Positions 18,553 through 28,010 of a DNA stretch of 64,000 bases are shown piece after piece. The DNA lies in the NCBI GenBank assembly GCA_002748425.1, contig PDSJ01000018.1, positions 62,001 to 126,000 on the forward strand, written 5' to 3'. A program made the position numbers and the translations under genes. The stretch is from a candidate division KSB3 bacterium. GTDB taxonomy: Bacteria > Moduliflexota > Moduliflexia > Moduliflexales > Moduliflexaceae. The stretch's first letter is position 1, and every line of letters begins with the position of its first letter. Below the pieces are notes generated by a model. The model was not told the origin of the DNA and did not search any database. It was given only the letters and a program-made list of their open reading frames with translations.

Positions 18553-19113
18553 TTACTCAGTATCGAGCGATCCTGTACTGTCAAGATTGGCACAAATTCG
18601 GCAGCGGGCCTCGTAGATATCAGAATAGCCGATCAGAATATTTCCATGCTGTGATTGTTCTTTGCGGTAGGAAATATAGGCTTCTTTGCCGCAGACCATA
18701 CATACCGCATGCAATTTCTCCACGTCCTCCGCAATACACATTAAAGGCCCCATCTGTCCGAAAGGCTCGCCGCTGGAATACATTTCACATCCGGCTAAGA
18801 TGACCCGTTTTCCCATGTTGGCGAGCGTTGTTACGATTTCCAGAATATTGTCTTCAAAGAATTGCGCTTCGTCGATACCAATCACCGTTGCATCGCCGAT
18901 ATTGGGGATAATCTGATCGGCGTTGTCAATGGTCATGCAAGGCATCTTCGAGACGTCGTGCGACACAATGTGGTGTTCGCTGTAGCGGGTGTCAATGCTC
19001 GGTTTAAACACAATCACTTTTTGCCTGGCGATTTCTGCCCGGCTTAAACGTCTGATCAATTCTTCTGTTTTTCCGGAAAACATGCTCCCGGCAATAACCT
19101 CTACTTTCCCCAT
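18553..19113 (-). CDS. tdk: Thymidine kinase (type II)
   Basis: Salvages thymidine to dTMP. Walker A lies in GSMFSGKTEELIRR at the N-terminus. The catalytic-site strand is VIGIDEAQFFED. The zinc-binding cysteines are in CMVCGKEAYISYR and CRICAN, and the substrate lasso (YEARCRIC) is present. The 186 residues are normal. The frame continues 60 codons upstream, but MGKVEVIAGSMFSGKT has AAGGAG just before it and is the family N-terminus. Confidence 0.95.
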   Translation of the reverse strand: MGKVEVIAGSMFSGKTEELIRRLSRAEIARQKVIVFKPSIDTRYSEHHIVSHDVSKMPCMTIDNADQIIPNIGDATVIGIDEAQFFEDNILEIVTTLANMGKRVILAGCEMYSSGEPFGQMGPLMCIAEDVEKLHAVCMVCGKEAYISYRKEQSQHGNILIGYSDIYEARCRICANLDSTGSLDTE

Positions 19114-19460
19114 CTCCTCTCCTTCTGTGGGCAAGATAATGAATAAAAATGGTCTGAAAACAGATTTAAAAATCATGAAAAGCGCAAAACTTGTCAACAG
19201 ATTTTTCAGACAGAGAGCAGACCTGAAGCTGATGATTCTCCTGATCAGGCTTCTGAGCGCTATGATTCCAGACCCAGAAGACCGCAAGCCCATGTATCAT
19301 GACGATGCTGTTGAGGTCTCCCGGATCCCGGCAACTGTTTCCTCATATCACTCCGTCAAATCAGGAATTGGTACGAGGATTTGAATACTTTTGGGGATGC
19401 CTCTGGCCGGAGGATAACATGAGAGTACGCCATTAGGGGCCAGACAGCAGGCAAGTATGC
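19114..19460. other. Gene-free gap between HU/IHF gene and tdk
   Basis: About 350 bases without a credible coding frame. Apart from the hup terminator at its right edge and the tdk ribosome site at its left edge I see no element. The tdk promoter must lie here but no clear boxes stand out. Confidence 0.5.
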
Positions 19461-19481
19461 AAAAATTCCTGGGACCAGGAA
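19461..19481 (-). terminator. Intrinsic terminator of the HU/IHF gene
   Basis: Read on the minus strand: TTCCTG, loop GGTCC-like, CAGGAA, then TTTTT (plus-strand 19461-19481). It begins 11 bases after the gene's stop codon. Confidence 0.7.
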
Positions 19482-19491
19482 GTGTGTTGTA

Positions 19492-19827
19492 TCAGGCCGG
19501 AGTTTCCGCTTTGACGGAGGAAGTGTCTGCAGAATCGTTTTGTTCCGGGCATTCATTCCAGATACGCTCCTTGAATTCTTTCCCGGCTTTGAATTTAATG
19601 GTTTTGCCTTTGGCGATGGGAGCTTCTTCACCGGTACGAGGGTTTCTGCCGAGGCGCGGATTGCGATCACGCACCATGAATATTCCAAATCCCCGGCATT
19701 CGATGCGTTCTCCTTGTTCAAGCGTTTCTTTGAGCACATCAAGCATTTCTATGACAGCTTCGTTCGCTTTTTGTTGAGTTAAGTTGGCTTCGCTTGCGAC
19801 AATTTTCGCAATGTCCAGTCGAGTCAT
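19492..19827 (-). CDS. HU/IHF family DNA-binding protein
   Basis: Nucleoid-associated DNA-bending protein of 111 residues. The beta-arm signature GFGIFMVRDRNPRLGRNPRTGE is intact, including the tip proline region and RNPRTGE. The N-terminal helices (MTRLDIAKIVASEANLTQQK) match the dimer core. A 15-residue Glu/Ser/Thr-rich tail extends beyond the usual end. AGGAGA lies four bases before ATG 19827; an in-frame extension to 19872 has no support. The RNPRTGE and arm style lean to the IHF-alpha side, but HU cannot be excluded. Confidence 0.93.
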   Translation of the reverse strand: MTRLDIAKIVASEANLTQQKANEAVIEMLDVLKETLEQGERIECRGFGIFMVRDRNPRLGRNPRTGEEAPIAKGKTIKFKAGKEFKERIWNECPEQNDSADTSSVKAETPA

Positions 19828-19942
19828 ACTATCTCCTGAGTTCTCAATCAGTAATGCGTTGCAAGTCTTCACGGTACTTCTAAAAACGATCTACGAGAGA
19901 AAGGATGAACATGCTGAAATTTTTTACTCGAAGAACAGATAT

Positions 19943-19972
19943 ACTCTAGCAGCAAAACAGCGATAATGTCAA
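19943..19972 (-). promoter_or_regulatory. Promoter of the HU/IHF gene
   Basis: On the minus strand TTGACA (19967-19972), an 18-base spacer, then TAGAGT (19943-19948). This gives a leader of about 105 bases. The rest of 19828-20157 has no gene. Confidence 0.65.
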
Positions 19973-20157
19973 TAAAATTATACAGTTAACTATGATTTTC
20001 TCTGAAAACGACACGTTTATACCAGGTTTTCATTGATGAAGACTGATATTTTTGAGTTGACAGAATACGGATTTTCAATGAATTGCAGGATTCCGATGGT
20101 ATGCAGCCTATGCCACTTTCATTGAAAAATCACGGCAGCAGAAAGGGAGCCAGGACT

Positions 20158-23100
20158 ATGATCGTGAGGACGAAGAAGATTTCCGTAGAATGTATTCTTT
20201 TGTCAGGCCTACTCATTTTTTTTATCGCGATTGCTGCAACTCTTGATTATCACAAGGCTGTGAATTACCTCTTTGGCGATGAGGCTGTCTATTATATGAT
20301 GGCACAGAGTTTTGGCCGCGACCTGGATCTGGAATACAGCCGTAAAGATTTGATGCGAGTGTATAATGACGGCTGGCATGCGGGACCCCAGGGGGTCTTC
20401 CTCACGAAACTGGAGGATGGAAAGATATACTATGCGAAATCCTTTGTTTATGCTCTGCTGCTGGCGCCCTTTCAGCGTGTGTTCGGCATGAATGGATTTT
20501 TAATAGTGAATATGCTCATGCAGTGGTTGATGATTGTAATGGGATGGCTCTATCTGCGGCAGTTTAATCCTTCGCTGCTCTCACTGCTCGTGTCGATGAC
20601 CTTCTTTATTTTAAGCGCCGCGTTTGTGTATAATTTTTGGCTGACGCCCGAAATTTTCAATATGTTCTGCATCACGCTTGGTCTGTTTCTGTGGCTGTAT
20701 CAGCGTGAAGAGCGCCATGACTCCGGGACAGTTACGCCACAGGGCGGCGGGGGCTTGCGTATGCGTTGGCTGGGCTGGCTGTTCCTGAGGCCCCAACTAC
20801 GTTTTTATCTTGCGCCGATACCGATCGCGATTGCCGGAGCATCAAAACTGCCGAACATACTGTTTGTGGCGCCACTCTTGGCTGATAAGCTCTTTGAGGG
20901 CTTTTGGGAGAGACGAACACCTGTTGCGGCTGTGCCGATCCGGAAAGCTCTGTTCCGACGGCACCCGAGTCTGAAAACATGTGTATGGGCTGGACTGATT
21001 TTTATCGTAGCGGTCATGCTGTTTTATGGTCTTCAGTATCTCTTTATCGGTCATTTCAACCAGTATGCCGGCGATCGCAAATCGTTTTACTGGGAATTCC
21101 CGCTGGAACCCGGCAAGGATGTGTGGGAAGAGGGAATTCCTTCATCGAATGATGATTATTTTGAACAAGCCTTTTATTATCGTTCGACCGTCCTGTTACA
21201 CAACATCGTTTATTATATATTCGGCCGTTTTACCGGCTTACTACCGTATTTTTGCTGTTCCTTCCTGGCAGTTTACTATTTTCTGAGGGCTTACGCGTCG
21301 CAGCGATCTTTGCTGCGCTATTCACGCAGCGATACAGTTCTTTCCGGCAAATCGCTGCGCCGGATTTTTCTCCTCTTGACAATTCTTAGCGGCATTTCAG
21401 CCTATATTATTCTGGCTCCCAGTAATTATCAGGGCGGCGGCGGAGCCTTTGGAAACCGTTTTTTTGTTAATATCTATCCTGGCGTGTTTTTTCTCATGAC
21501 GTCATTGTCGGGCATTGGGCCTTTACTGCTTTCCTGGCTTGTCGGCTCGTGTTTTCTGGCGCAGGTACTGATCGCTCCTTTTCAGCATTCAAGCAATCCG
21601 GCTGTACAGGCGTTTCGTTTTCCTTACCGCCTCCTGCCGGTTGAATTAACGTTATTGAATACTCTCCCGACAACACTCAGCACGACTCTGGTACAAGGTG
21701 AAGCTCTGTATCAGCATCCGAAGCATAAATTGTATTTTTTCGATGAAAATACCGCTGATCGCAGTCCGTATGAATTCTGGGTACGCGGCCGTTCGCGAGC
21801 CGATTTTGCGATTCGAGTGTTTGAACCCGCATCCTTTCTCAGCGTGACCCTGATCAACGGTCCGACAGCAAACACTGTTGACGTCAAGGTCGGCGCAATC
21901 ACGCAGACAGTGCGTTTTGACCGGGAGCGGGAACTGCGTCATCTGGTCATGCCGCTGCAGAATCCAGTGCCCTTTTTTCGTTCATCGGTCTATCCTGTCT
22001 CGATCCGTTCGCATGAGGGCTTTGTTCCGAAATTTGTCGCTGGAACAGGGCTGAACGATTCGCGGTTTTTAGGCTGTCGTGTCGAGCTTTCAGTCGATGC
22101 TTTCGACGCCGGAAAGTTGCTGCTTGAGCAGAAGCGTTTCAAGGAAGCGCTCGCTGAATTTGAGAAAACGTTAGAGGAAAATCCACAGCATATATACGCC
22201 CACTATTACCTCGGACGAGCCTATCAGGCTTTGAAGAACTATGATGAGGCCTGGCAGGCGTTTCAACGCTCGAAAGACTTATTGCCAGCGTTTCAGGACT
22301 TTTTCAGAACCTATTGCTGGCAGCATAACAGCACATGCTCTTTTGACGAGGCATCTCAAAGCGAATCTGCTGTTTCACAGAGCACTGAGCTTGCCGCTCT
22401 GCTGGCACCCTTGCGTATTCGGTTTGAGGCGGAAACGCTTCTCAGAAACAGTGGTCGCGTCGTCGATGCTCCTGAAGCGTCCGGTGCTCAACAGGTAGAA
22501 TTCTGCGTTCAGAAGGACAGGCCCGGCTTTCTGGCGTATGGTCAGCATCTCGCGCTGCCGGCAGGCGAGTATCAGGTCCGTTACCGGCTGAAAACAGGCC
22601 CTGCTGCAGACAGTCATGCGCGGCTCCCGGAGATCGCGTGCTGGATGGATGTGTACAGCGGCAAAAAGCATGGAGTTTTACAGAAGAGTTCCGTGAGTCT
22701 GAATCCATCTCAGTCCTTCGGCTCACAAGGCTTCCAGGAATATCTTCTGGATTTTGAGCTTTCGAGGCCCGCACAACTGGAATTTCGTCTGGAAAGTACA
22801 GGAAAGGCGGATATTGCGCTTGATGCGATTGACGTCTATCCCCGCCTTCCGATCATGCTCTTTCAGGCTAGTGCTGAATTGATGCAGATGCTTGGTGACC
22901 CGAATGACGCAAAAGATCTCTTTGAGCAGATTTTCGAATTCGATGCTGTTTCTCCCGATATTCGATCCGGCTATTTAGAAAGCCTGTTTGCTCTGCAGCG
23001 CTGGGATGAGGCACTGACATTCATCCGGGACGACGCAGTGAATCCCCTGGAAAGTTGCAGCAGTCTTCCGGAAAATGTCTTGAATCGCGCGAAGATCTCG

Positions 23101-23625
23101 GAACGTCCACACGTCTTGCACGATCTGCAGGAGACCTTGTTTCGCGCGTTTCGTCCAGCAGTTCCGCTAAAGCTGCATTGGGGCCGAGAGCTTGAATTTT
23201 TAGGATTTTCGCTCTCTTCCGAGAAGCTGATCGCTGGAACAACTGTTCAAATGGAACTTTTCTGGAAAGCGTTGGCCGACATTCAGAGCGATTACATGGT
23301 GTCGATCGCGTTTGTGAGACAAGGAACGCTGCTGCGTTCTCCAACGTTTTTGAAGCTAAAACGACGACTCGGCTTTCCGTTTGTGAATGTGTTTCGTCAT
23401 CAGCCCCTGCCCCTGCACAGGACTTGTCCAAGATCGCGCTGGCTTCCAGGTGAGCTGCTTCGTGAGCAGTACGATCTCCATCTTCCTCCAGACCTCAAGC
23501 CGGGACTGTATGATATCAGACTGACACTGCTGAATGCCTTGACAAAACAGCCCCTGCGCACTATGGGACAAGCAACATATGTTCTTGGAGACATCGAGCT
23601 TACACATGGCCCGGGAATGGACTGA
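20158..23625 (+). CDS. Giant membrane glycosyltransferase-like protein with TPR and carbohydrate-binding-like domains
   Basis: The protein is 1155 residues from ATG 20158 (AAAGGGAG just upstream; an ATG at 20083 lacks one). The first ~480 residues carry roughly ten TM helices with the GT-C-like loop YLFGDEAVYYMMAQSFGRD after TM1 and GGGGAFGNRFF before later helices, like PMT/ArnT enzymes using lipid-linked sugars. The rest is extracytoplasmic: a beta region, TPR units (about 650-715, EALAEFEKTLEENPQHIYA), a beta-sandwich domain like a carbohydrate-binding module (about 755-895), further TPR-like helices, and a final beta domain (about 1020-1130). Substrate unknown. It overlaps the helicase gene by 20 bases. 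Confidence 0.7.
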   Translation: MIVRTKKISVECILLSGLLIFFIAIAATLDYHKAVNYLFGDEAVYYMMAQSFGRDLDLEYSRKDLMRVYNDGWHAGPQGVFLTKLEDGKIYYAKSFVYALLLAPFQRVFGMNGFLIVNMLMQWLMIVMGWLYLRQFNPSLLSLLVSMTFFILSAAFVYNFWLTPEIFNMFCITLGLFLWLYQREERHDSGTVTPQGGGGLRMRWLGWLFLRPQLRFYLAPIPIAIAGASKLPNILFVAPLLADKLFEGFWERRTPVAAVPIRKALFRRHPSLKTCVWAGLIFIVAVMLFYGLQYLFIGHFNQYAGDRKSFYWEFPLEPGKDVWEEGIPSSNDDYFEQAFYYRSTVLLHNIVYYIFGRFTGLLPYFCCSFLAVYYFLRAYASQRSLLRYSRSDTVLSGKSLRRIFLLLTILSGISAYIILAPSNYQGGGGAFGNRFFVNIYPGVFFLMTSLSGIGPLLLSWLVGSCFLAQVLIAPFQHSSNPAVQAFRFPYRLLPVELTLLNTLPTTLSTTLVQGEALYQHPKHKLYFFDENTADRSPYEFWVRGRSRADFAIRVFEPASFLSVTLINGPTANTVDVKVGAITQTVRFDRERELRHLVMPLQNPVPFFRSSVYPVSIRSHEGFVPKFVAGTGLNDSRFLGCRVELSVDAFDAGKLLLEQKRFKEALAEFEKTLEENPQHIYAHYYLGRAYQALKNYDEAWQAFQRSKDLLPAFQDFFRTYCWQHNSTCSFDEASQSESAVSQSTELAALLAPLRIRFEAETLLRNSGRVVDAPEASGAQQVEFCVQKDRPGFLAYGQHLALPAGEYQVRYRLKTGPAADSHARLPEIACWMDVYSGKKHGVLQKSSVSLNPSQSFGSQGFQEYLLDFELSRPAQLEFRLESTGKADIALDAIDVYPRLPIMLFQASAELMQMLGDPNDAKDLFEQIFEFDAVSPDIRSGYLESLFALQRWDEALTFIRDDAVNPLESCSSLPENVLNRAKISERPHVLHDLQETLFRAFRPAVPLKLHWGRELEFLGFSLSSEKLIAGTTVQMELFWKALADIQSDYMVSIAFVRQGTLLRSPTFLKLKRRLGFPFVNVFRHQPLPLHRTCPRSRWLPGELLREQYDLHLPPDLKPGLYDIRLTLLNALTKQPLRTMGQATYVLGDIELTHGPGMD

Positions 23626-25600
23626 GTGGCTGGAAAGTCCACGGACAGGCAGAACCGCAGCTACTGCAGCACTGGAAGAATCAGGCGTCGATTTTTCATC
23701 AAAACGCTGTCCCCGATGCGGCTGGCTCGATCAGGCGCAGGTTTCTGAATGTTTTCGCTGCGGATATAATTATCTCTCCGGCGATCTGTGTGCTGATTAT
23801 TTCCGTGCACATCCGATCGGCCTGCCGGACCCGACCCTGCAAATTCCGGAATTTGACGAGTGGAAACTTTTCGGCCGCCGCTCCGGCAAAGACCCTCTCA
23901 GCGAGTTTTTCCTGCGCTTGCAGGCTGAACAGTGTTGTCTTGTGCGCGGCTTTGAATCACTGATCTCTCTTGATGAATTGAACATCATTCATTATGAACA
24001 TCAGTTACACACGGCCCTGACAGTGCTGAACGATCTGCGAGGACAAGCCCTTCTGGCGGATGAAGTCGGGCTTGGGAAAACGATTGAGGCAGGTATTATC
24101 CTGAAAGAGCTGATTAAACGCGGGCTGGCGGCAAAGATTCTGATCATTACGCCGGCATCGTTGATGACCCAATGGCAGGATGAACTGCTGAATAAATTCG
24201 CTGAGGATTTTACAATCGCGACAGAAGATGAAGACTGGCTGAAAGAAAAGGTGATCTGCTCTTTTTCACGGCTTCGCCTGCCTCGATCAGCGCAAAAAGC
24301 GGGCAAAGGCAAGGCTGCTGCGACGAAGTGGGAGGCCAGGGATGAAGGGTCCTCCGGCCCCTTACGGATTCTTCAGCAGGACTATGACGTGCTGATCGTC
24401 GATGAAGCTCATAAGCTGAAACACCGCGGGACCCAACGCTTTCAATTTGTCAGACGCATCCGGAAAAAATATGTTCTGATGTTGACCGCGACTCCGGTCC
24501 ATAATAACCTGACTGAGCTGTATAATCTGATTACAGTGTTGAAGCCGGGCCTGCTGGGGACGATACGTTCGTTTAAACGCCATTTTGTGGCTTCGGGCGA
24601 CGGGCGGAAACCGAAGAACGAAGCATATCTGAAAAAACTGCTCGCCAGCGTGATGATCCGTAATCGGCGCTCTGACGTCAATATCCGTTTTCCTGCGCGG
24701 AAGTCTGCGATCTGTCACTTGACGCTGACAGATGCGGAACGACGTTTATACGATGCGGTCTCCGAGTATATCCGTCATGAATTCAAGGCGCAGACTCAAC
24801 ATCAGTTCCACCTGCTTTCTCTGAGCACGCTGCAAAAGGAACTGTGCAGCAGTTCCAGAGCAGTGAAGGCGACGCTGGATATAATGGCGAAAAAGCCCCA
24901 GTATCCTGAGATCACGAGAACCCAACTGCAGGCGTTCAGCACATTGGCCGCCGAAATCACGAGAAATCGGAAGATTGAAGCCCTGTTGGATATTCTGGAG
25001 AACTACCCTGGAAAGTTCCTGGTCTTTACGGAATTTCTCAATACAATGAGCTATATCAGGGAACATCTTGAGGCAGCAGGTCTTGAAACACAGCTTTTTC
25101 ACGGCAGGATGAATATCATACAGCGCCGGGATGCGGTGCGGAAGTTTTCCAGGTCTGCTCGGGTGATGATTTCAACCCAGGCGGGCGGTGAGGGCATGAA
25201 TCTGCAATTTTGCCACCAATTGGTCAATTATGATCTGCCCTGGAATCCGATGATGCTTGAGCAGCGGATCGGCCGACTGCATCGCCTCGGGCAGGAAGAC
25301 GATGTGCTGATTTTCAATTTTTCTGTTCACAATACCATAGAAGCACATGTGCTGGACCTGCTTTCCCGCAAAATCAGGATGTTTGAGCTTGTCGTGGGCG
25401 AGCTGGATCTGATTTTAAGCGAGCTGGATGAGAACGCGCCTTTTGAGCGCAAAATTCGCGAAATCTGGCTGCATAGTACCAGCGAGAAAGATATGCAGCA
25501 GCGTTTTGAGCATTTCGGCGCACGGCTAGTCCACGCTCGAAGGCACTTTGAAAAACTGAAGGAGGCAGAGGCGATCACCTCAGATTTGTTTGACGTCTGA
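23606..25600 (+). CDS. SNF2/RapA-type DNA helicase with an N-terminal zinc ribbon
   Basis: Superfamily 2 translocase. A CPRCGWLDQAQVSECFRCGY zinc ribbon comes first (about residues 35-55). Then come motif I LADEVGLGKTIEAGIIL, Ia ITPASLMTQW, II DEAH in VLIVDEAHKL, III MLTATPVHNN, IV VFTEFLNTM, V ISTQAGGEGMNLQFC and VI QRIGRLHRLGQ. The architecture matches HepA/RapA-like SNF2 proteins. ATG 23606 (664 residues) overlaps the glycosyltransferase end by 20 bases; ATG 23579 is an alternative. Neither start has a good ribosome site. It heads a tight four-gene group with the cysteine-rich, DUF1257 and DUF2997 proteins, suggesting a shared nucleic-acid process. Confidence 0.9.
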   Translation: MAREWTEWLESPRTGRTAATAALEESGVDFSSKRCPRCGWLDQAQVSECFRCGYNYLSGDLCADYFRAHPIGLPDPTLQIPEFDEWKLFGRRSGKDPLSEFFLRLQAEQCCLVRGFESLISLDELNIIHYEHQLHTALTVLNDLRGQALLADEVGLGKTIEAGIILKELIKRGLAAKILIITPASLMTQWQDELLNKFAEDFTIATEDEDWLKEKVICSFSRLRLPRSAQKAGKGKAAATKWEARDEGSSGPLRILQQDYDVLIVDEAHKLKHRGTQRFQFVRRIRKKYVLMLTATPVHNNLTELYNLITVLKPGLLGTIRSFKRHFVASGDGRKPKNEAYLKKLLASVMIRNRRSDVNIRFPARKSAICHLTLTDAERRLYDAVSEYIRHEFKAQTQHQFHLLSLSTLQKELCSSSRAVKATLDIMAKKPQYPEITRTQLQAFSTLAAEITRNRKIEALLDILENYPGKFLVFTEFLNTMSYIREHLEAAGLETQLFHGRMNIIQRRDAVRKFSRSARVMISTQAGGEGMNLQFCHQLVNYDLPWNPMMLEQRIGRLHRLGQEDDVLIFNFSVHNTIEAHVLDLLSRKIRMFELVVGELDLILSELDENAPFERKIREIWLHSTSEKDMQQRFEHFGARLVHARRHFEKLKEAEAITSDLFDV

Positions 25601-25697
25601 CAGAGCAATTTGCCTGCAAAACAGGCCGAACACGCGAGCAGGAACAAAGACGGCAGCCCCAGAAGCGGCTGCTGGGGACGCAGATTCTATCGACTTG

Positions 25698-27401
25698 ATG
25701 AAAAACTACATCCGCGACGCATTCGGATATTTAGGTTGCGAGGTTCGTGACACCAAAAATGGTCTTGCCGTGACGCTCAGTGCCGACATGTCCGCGCACT
25801 TCGGCAGGAAGAGCCTGAAATTGGTCTTTCGGCCTGAAGATATGGAGGCTGACACAGAGTTGGCCGCCTATGGGAGCTATCTGCACGGCAGGCTCTACGA
25901 GCTCTTGAAACCTTTTGGTCAGCGAGTGGCGTTCAAGCTTCCCCGCCGCATTGCCGGGTATGGGACGGAACAGCTCGTCCGCCCCTGGCGCTGCGCACTG
26001 GTGAAACATTCTTCGCGAAGTCTTCATGGCACTGAAGCCTTTCTGACTTTCAGAGTCGCCTATTATTCGAAGGAAAAGCAGGAAGAACTCATGACGGTCG
26101 GCTGTGATGTGCAGGGAAGATGTCTGGGGAACGTCGACTTCCCGTATTCCCCGTCTTTACGCGAAGACATCGACTTGATCCGTTTTCCTCTCAGCAAAAA
26201 ACAGGCGAAAGCGCTGTACAAGCAGTGTCTCGACTATGTTGAGAGCCATGCCGCGCAGCGGGCCTCTGATCTCCAACAGGAATTGGCTGCGCACTATCAC
26301 CAGGATGTGATGCGTCTGGAAGGCTATTATCGGCAGTCGATCGGGGAAATTCCCGATTCAGCCGCCGATCGTGACGATCAGACTCACCAATTACAGCAGG
26401 AATACGAGCAGAAAGTTGCTGAAGAATTGCAGCACTGTCATGTGCAGGTGTCAATCGAAGCGATCAGTTTCTGTGCGGTGAAGGTCCCTGTGAGACGAAG
26501 TCGTTATGTCCTCGCCGCATTCTCGAAAAGAACGCAGATCATTGTTGAAAGTTTTTACAATCTTTTTTCCGGAGCATTCAGCTTCCCGCTCTGTGCTGTA
26601 TGCGCAAAGGAGATGAGGGACGTCGGGATCTGCGATCGCTGCGCTGAGGCGGTGTGCCGCGACTGTCTTTGCGAATGTCATCGCTGCGGAAAACTGCTTT
26701 GCACTGACTGCGGAATTAAACGCTGCGCCGAGTGCGGTCAGTGGACCTGCCGGGATTGTGCTGCGGACTGTCATCTTTGCGGCCGGCATTTTTGCGCGGA
26801 GCATCTGCTTGGCTGCCTTGAGTGCCGTCGGCATGTGTGTTCGCGTTGCCGGCAGCGCTGCCCGGAATGTCATGACGTCGTCGGGCATCTTCACATGCTG
26901 GAATGTGAGTTAAGCCATGAAAAGGTCTGCCTGAACTGTCTTGTGACCTGTCATTGTTGTGATAAACATCTGCGGCGATCCAGATCGCAGAGCTGCAGTT
27001 TCTGTGGTCAGCAAATGTGTGACGAGTGCAGCTTTCGCTGTGATCTATGCGACAAATTATTTTGTGTGTATCATGTTACGGAATGTGAGATCAGCGGCAG
27101 TATGACCTGCCCACAGCATTCTGCAGTCTGTTTTCACTGTTCGCGGCGGATCAGTTCAGCGCTTACGCATCCCTGTGATCTGTGCCGTAAACAGCTCTGC
27201 GACGCATGTTCTGTGATTTGTCACGGTTGTGGACTGTCTTTTTGTGAAGATCATGCCGCTGAAATAAGGTATTGCCCTGGATGCGGGCAAGGGTATTGCG
27301 CATTATGCTGGTCCGGGCGGGGCGTATGCCCTGCCTGCCGGACAGCAGATTCTCAGAGAGATGTCAAAAATAATATCGATTCAAACTCAGTTACAGGATA
27401 A
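25698..27401 (+). CDS. Helicase-linked protein with a very large cysteine-rich zinc-binding array
   Basis: The N-terminal ~300 residues (counted from ATG 25698) have an alpha/beta domain (FGYLGCEVRDTK, LSADMSAHFGRKSLKLVF) and a coiled coil (SHAAQRASDLQQEL to EYEQKVAEEL). From about residue 299 to 550 I count 54 cysteines and many histidines, as repeated CxxC pairs three to five residues apart (CHRCGKLLCTDC, CAECGQWTCRDC, CHLCGRHFC). This looks like a string of treble-clef zinc fingers of RING/B-box/FYVE style. The frame is open from TTG 25590, but no ribosome site supports it. It overlaps the next gene by 41 bases. No named family recognised. Confidence 0.8.
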   Translation: MKNYIRDAFGYLGCEVRDTKNGLAVTLSADMSAHFGRKSLKLVFRPEDMEADTELAAYGSYLHGRLYELLKPFGQRVAFKLPRRIAGYGTEQLVRPWRCALVKHSSRSLHGTEAFLTFRVAYYSKEKQEELMTVGCDVQGRCLGNVDFPYSPSLREDIDLIRFPLSKKQAKALYKQCLDYVESHAAQRASDLQQELAAHYHQDVMRLEGYYRQSIGEIPDSAADRDDQTHQLQQEYEQKVAEELQHCHVQVSIEAISFCAVKVPVRRSRYVLAAFSKRTQIIVESFYNLFSGAFSFPLCAVCAKEMRDVGICDRCAEAVCRDCLCECHRCGKLLCTDCGIKRCAECGQWTCRDCAADCHLCGRHFCAEHLLGCLECRRHVCSRCRQRCPECHDVVGHLHMLECELSHEKVCLNCLVTCHCCDKHLRRSRSQSCSFCGQQMCDECSFRCDLCDKLFCVYHVTECEISGSMTCPQHSAVCFHCSRRISSALTHPCDLCRKQLCDACSVICHGCGLSFCEDHAAEIRYCPGCGQGYCALCWSGRGVCPACRTADSQRDVKNNIDSNSVTG

Positions 27402-27732
27402 GGACATTTTGAAAGAGTGTCTTGAAGAGCTTGATTGTCAGGTGCTCGAACAGCCGCAAGGGGTGATAATGCCGGGCAGTACGGTTTCGGTGCAGGTCCT
27501 GGTGCACTCCCCGTTCGGTCCTCTGGGATTTCGTCAGGGAGCAAGCGGGACGTATAAGATGGTCTGCGATGATATCTACCTGCCCCGACAGCAGGAGTGG
27601 CTCAAACAGCTGACACAGCAGTATGCCTGTCGGAAAATCATTCGAGATACAAAGGCTGCCGGTTATCAGCTCGTACACGAAGAAGTCGGGGAAGATCGAA
27701 CGATCAGGCTGGTTGTGAGGAAATGGTCGTGA
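27361..27732 (+). CDS. DUF1257 (Ycf35-like) family protein
   Basis: 123 residues with the DUF1257 layout: MSKIISIQTQLQDKDILKEC followed by LEELDCQV at the N-terminus (family pattern SHFxTIKTQIRDxxALxxALxxLG), a central DDIYLPRQQEWLKQL, then YACRKIIRDTKAAGYQLVHE and VGEDRTIRLVV at the C-terminus. The family includes chloroplast/cyanobacterial Ycf35 and has no established function. It overlaps the end of the cysteine-rich gene by 41 bases, so it is translated from the same message. Confidence 0.85.
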   Translation: MSKIISIQTQLQDKDILKECLEELDCQVLEQPQGVIMPGSTVSVQVLVHSPFGPLGFRQGASGTYKMVCDDIYLPRQQEWLKQLTQQYACRKIIRDTKAAGYQLVHEEVGEDRTIRLVVRKWS

Positions 27733-27795
27733 GCAGGACGTGGAACGGGCATGTGCATGGCAGTACGGGAATTCGGATCTTGAGGTCATACGAAG

Positions 27796-27996
27796 ATGCT
27801 GGAGAAAAAAGAAATCGAGTTTGTCATTAAGCCCGACGGCAGCGTCGAATTAACGGTAACAGGCGTGAAAGGCAGTCAATGTACACAGATTGCAGACCTG
27901 TTTAAGGTCTTAGGCAAGGTGACTTCCGACAAGGCGACCATCGAGTTTTACGAACAAGACGACGACAAGAGCGTGACTGTGTGTCAATCGGAATAA
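27796..27996 (+). CDS. DUF2997 family protein
   Basis: 66-residue protein with the DUF2997 pattern IEFVIKPDGSVELTVTGVKGSQCTQIADLF-type: a beta-beta-alpha opening, the conserved GVKGxxC, and an acidic tail ending EFYEQDDD. From memory this family is commonly encoded next to DUF1257 proteins, and here it lies 63 bases downstream of one. Function unknown; the size and fold would fit a small modifier or adaptor. The stop lies 14 bases from the convergent chemoreceptor stop. Confidence 0.85.
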   Translation: MLEKKEIEFVIKPDGSVELTVTGVKGSQCTQIADLFKVLGKVTSDKATIEFYEQDDDKSVTVCQSE

Positions 27997-28010
27997 TCCG
28001 TTGATGTGTA

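Noticed and set aside
23579..23625. Fusion of the glycosyltransferase and helicase by frameshift
   Set aside because: Both proteins end and begin with complete domains; the 20-47 base overlap fits normal gene packing.
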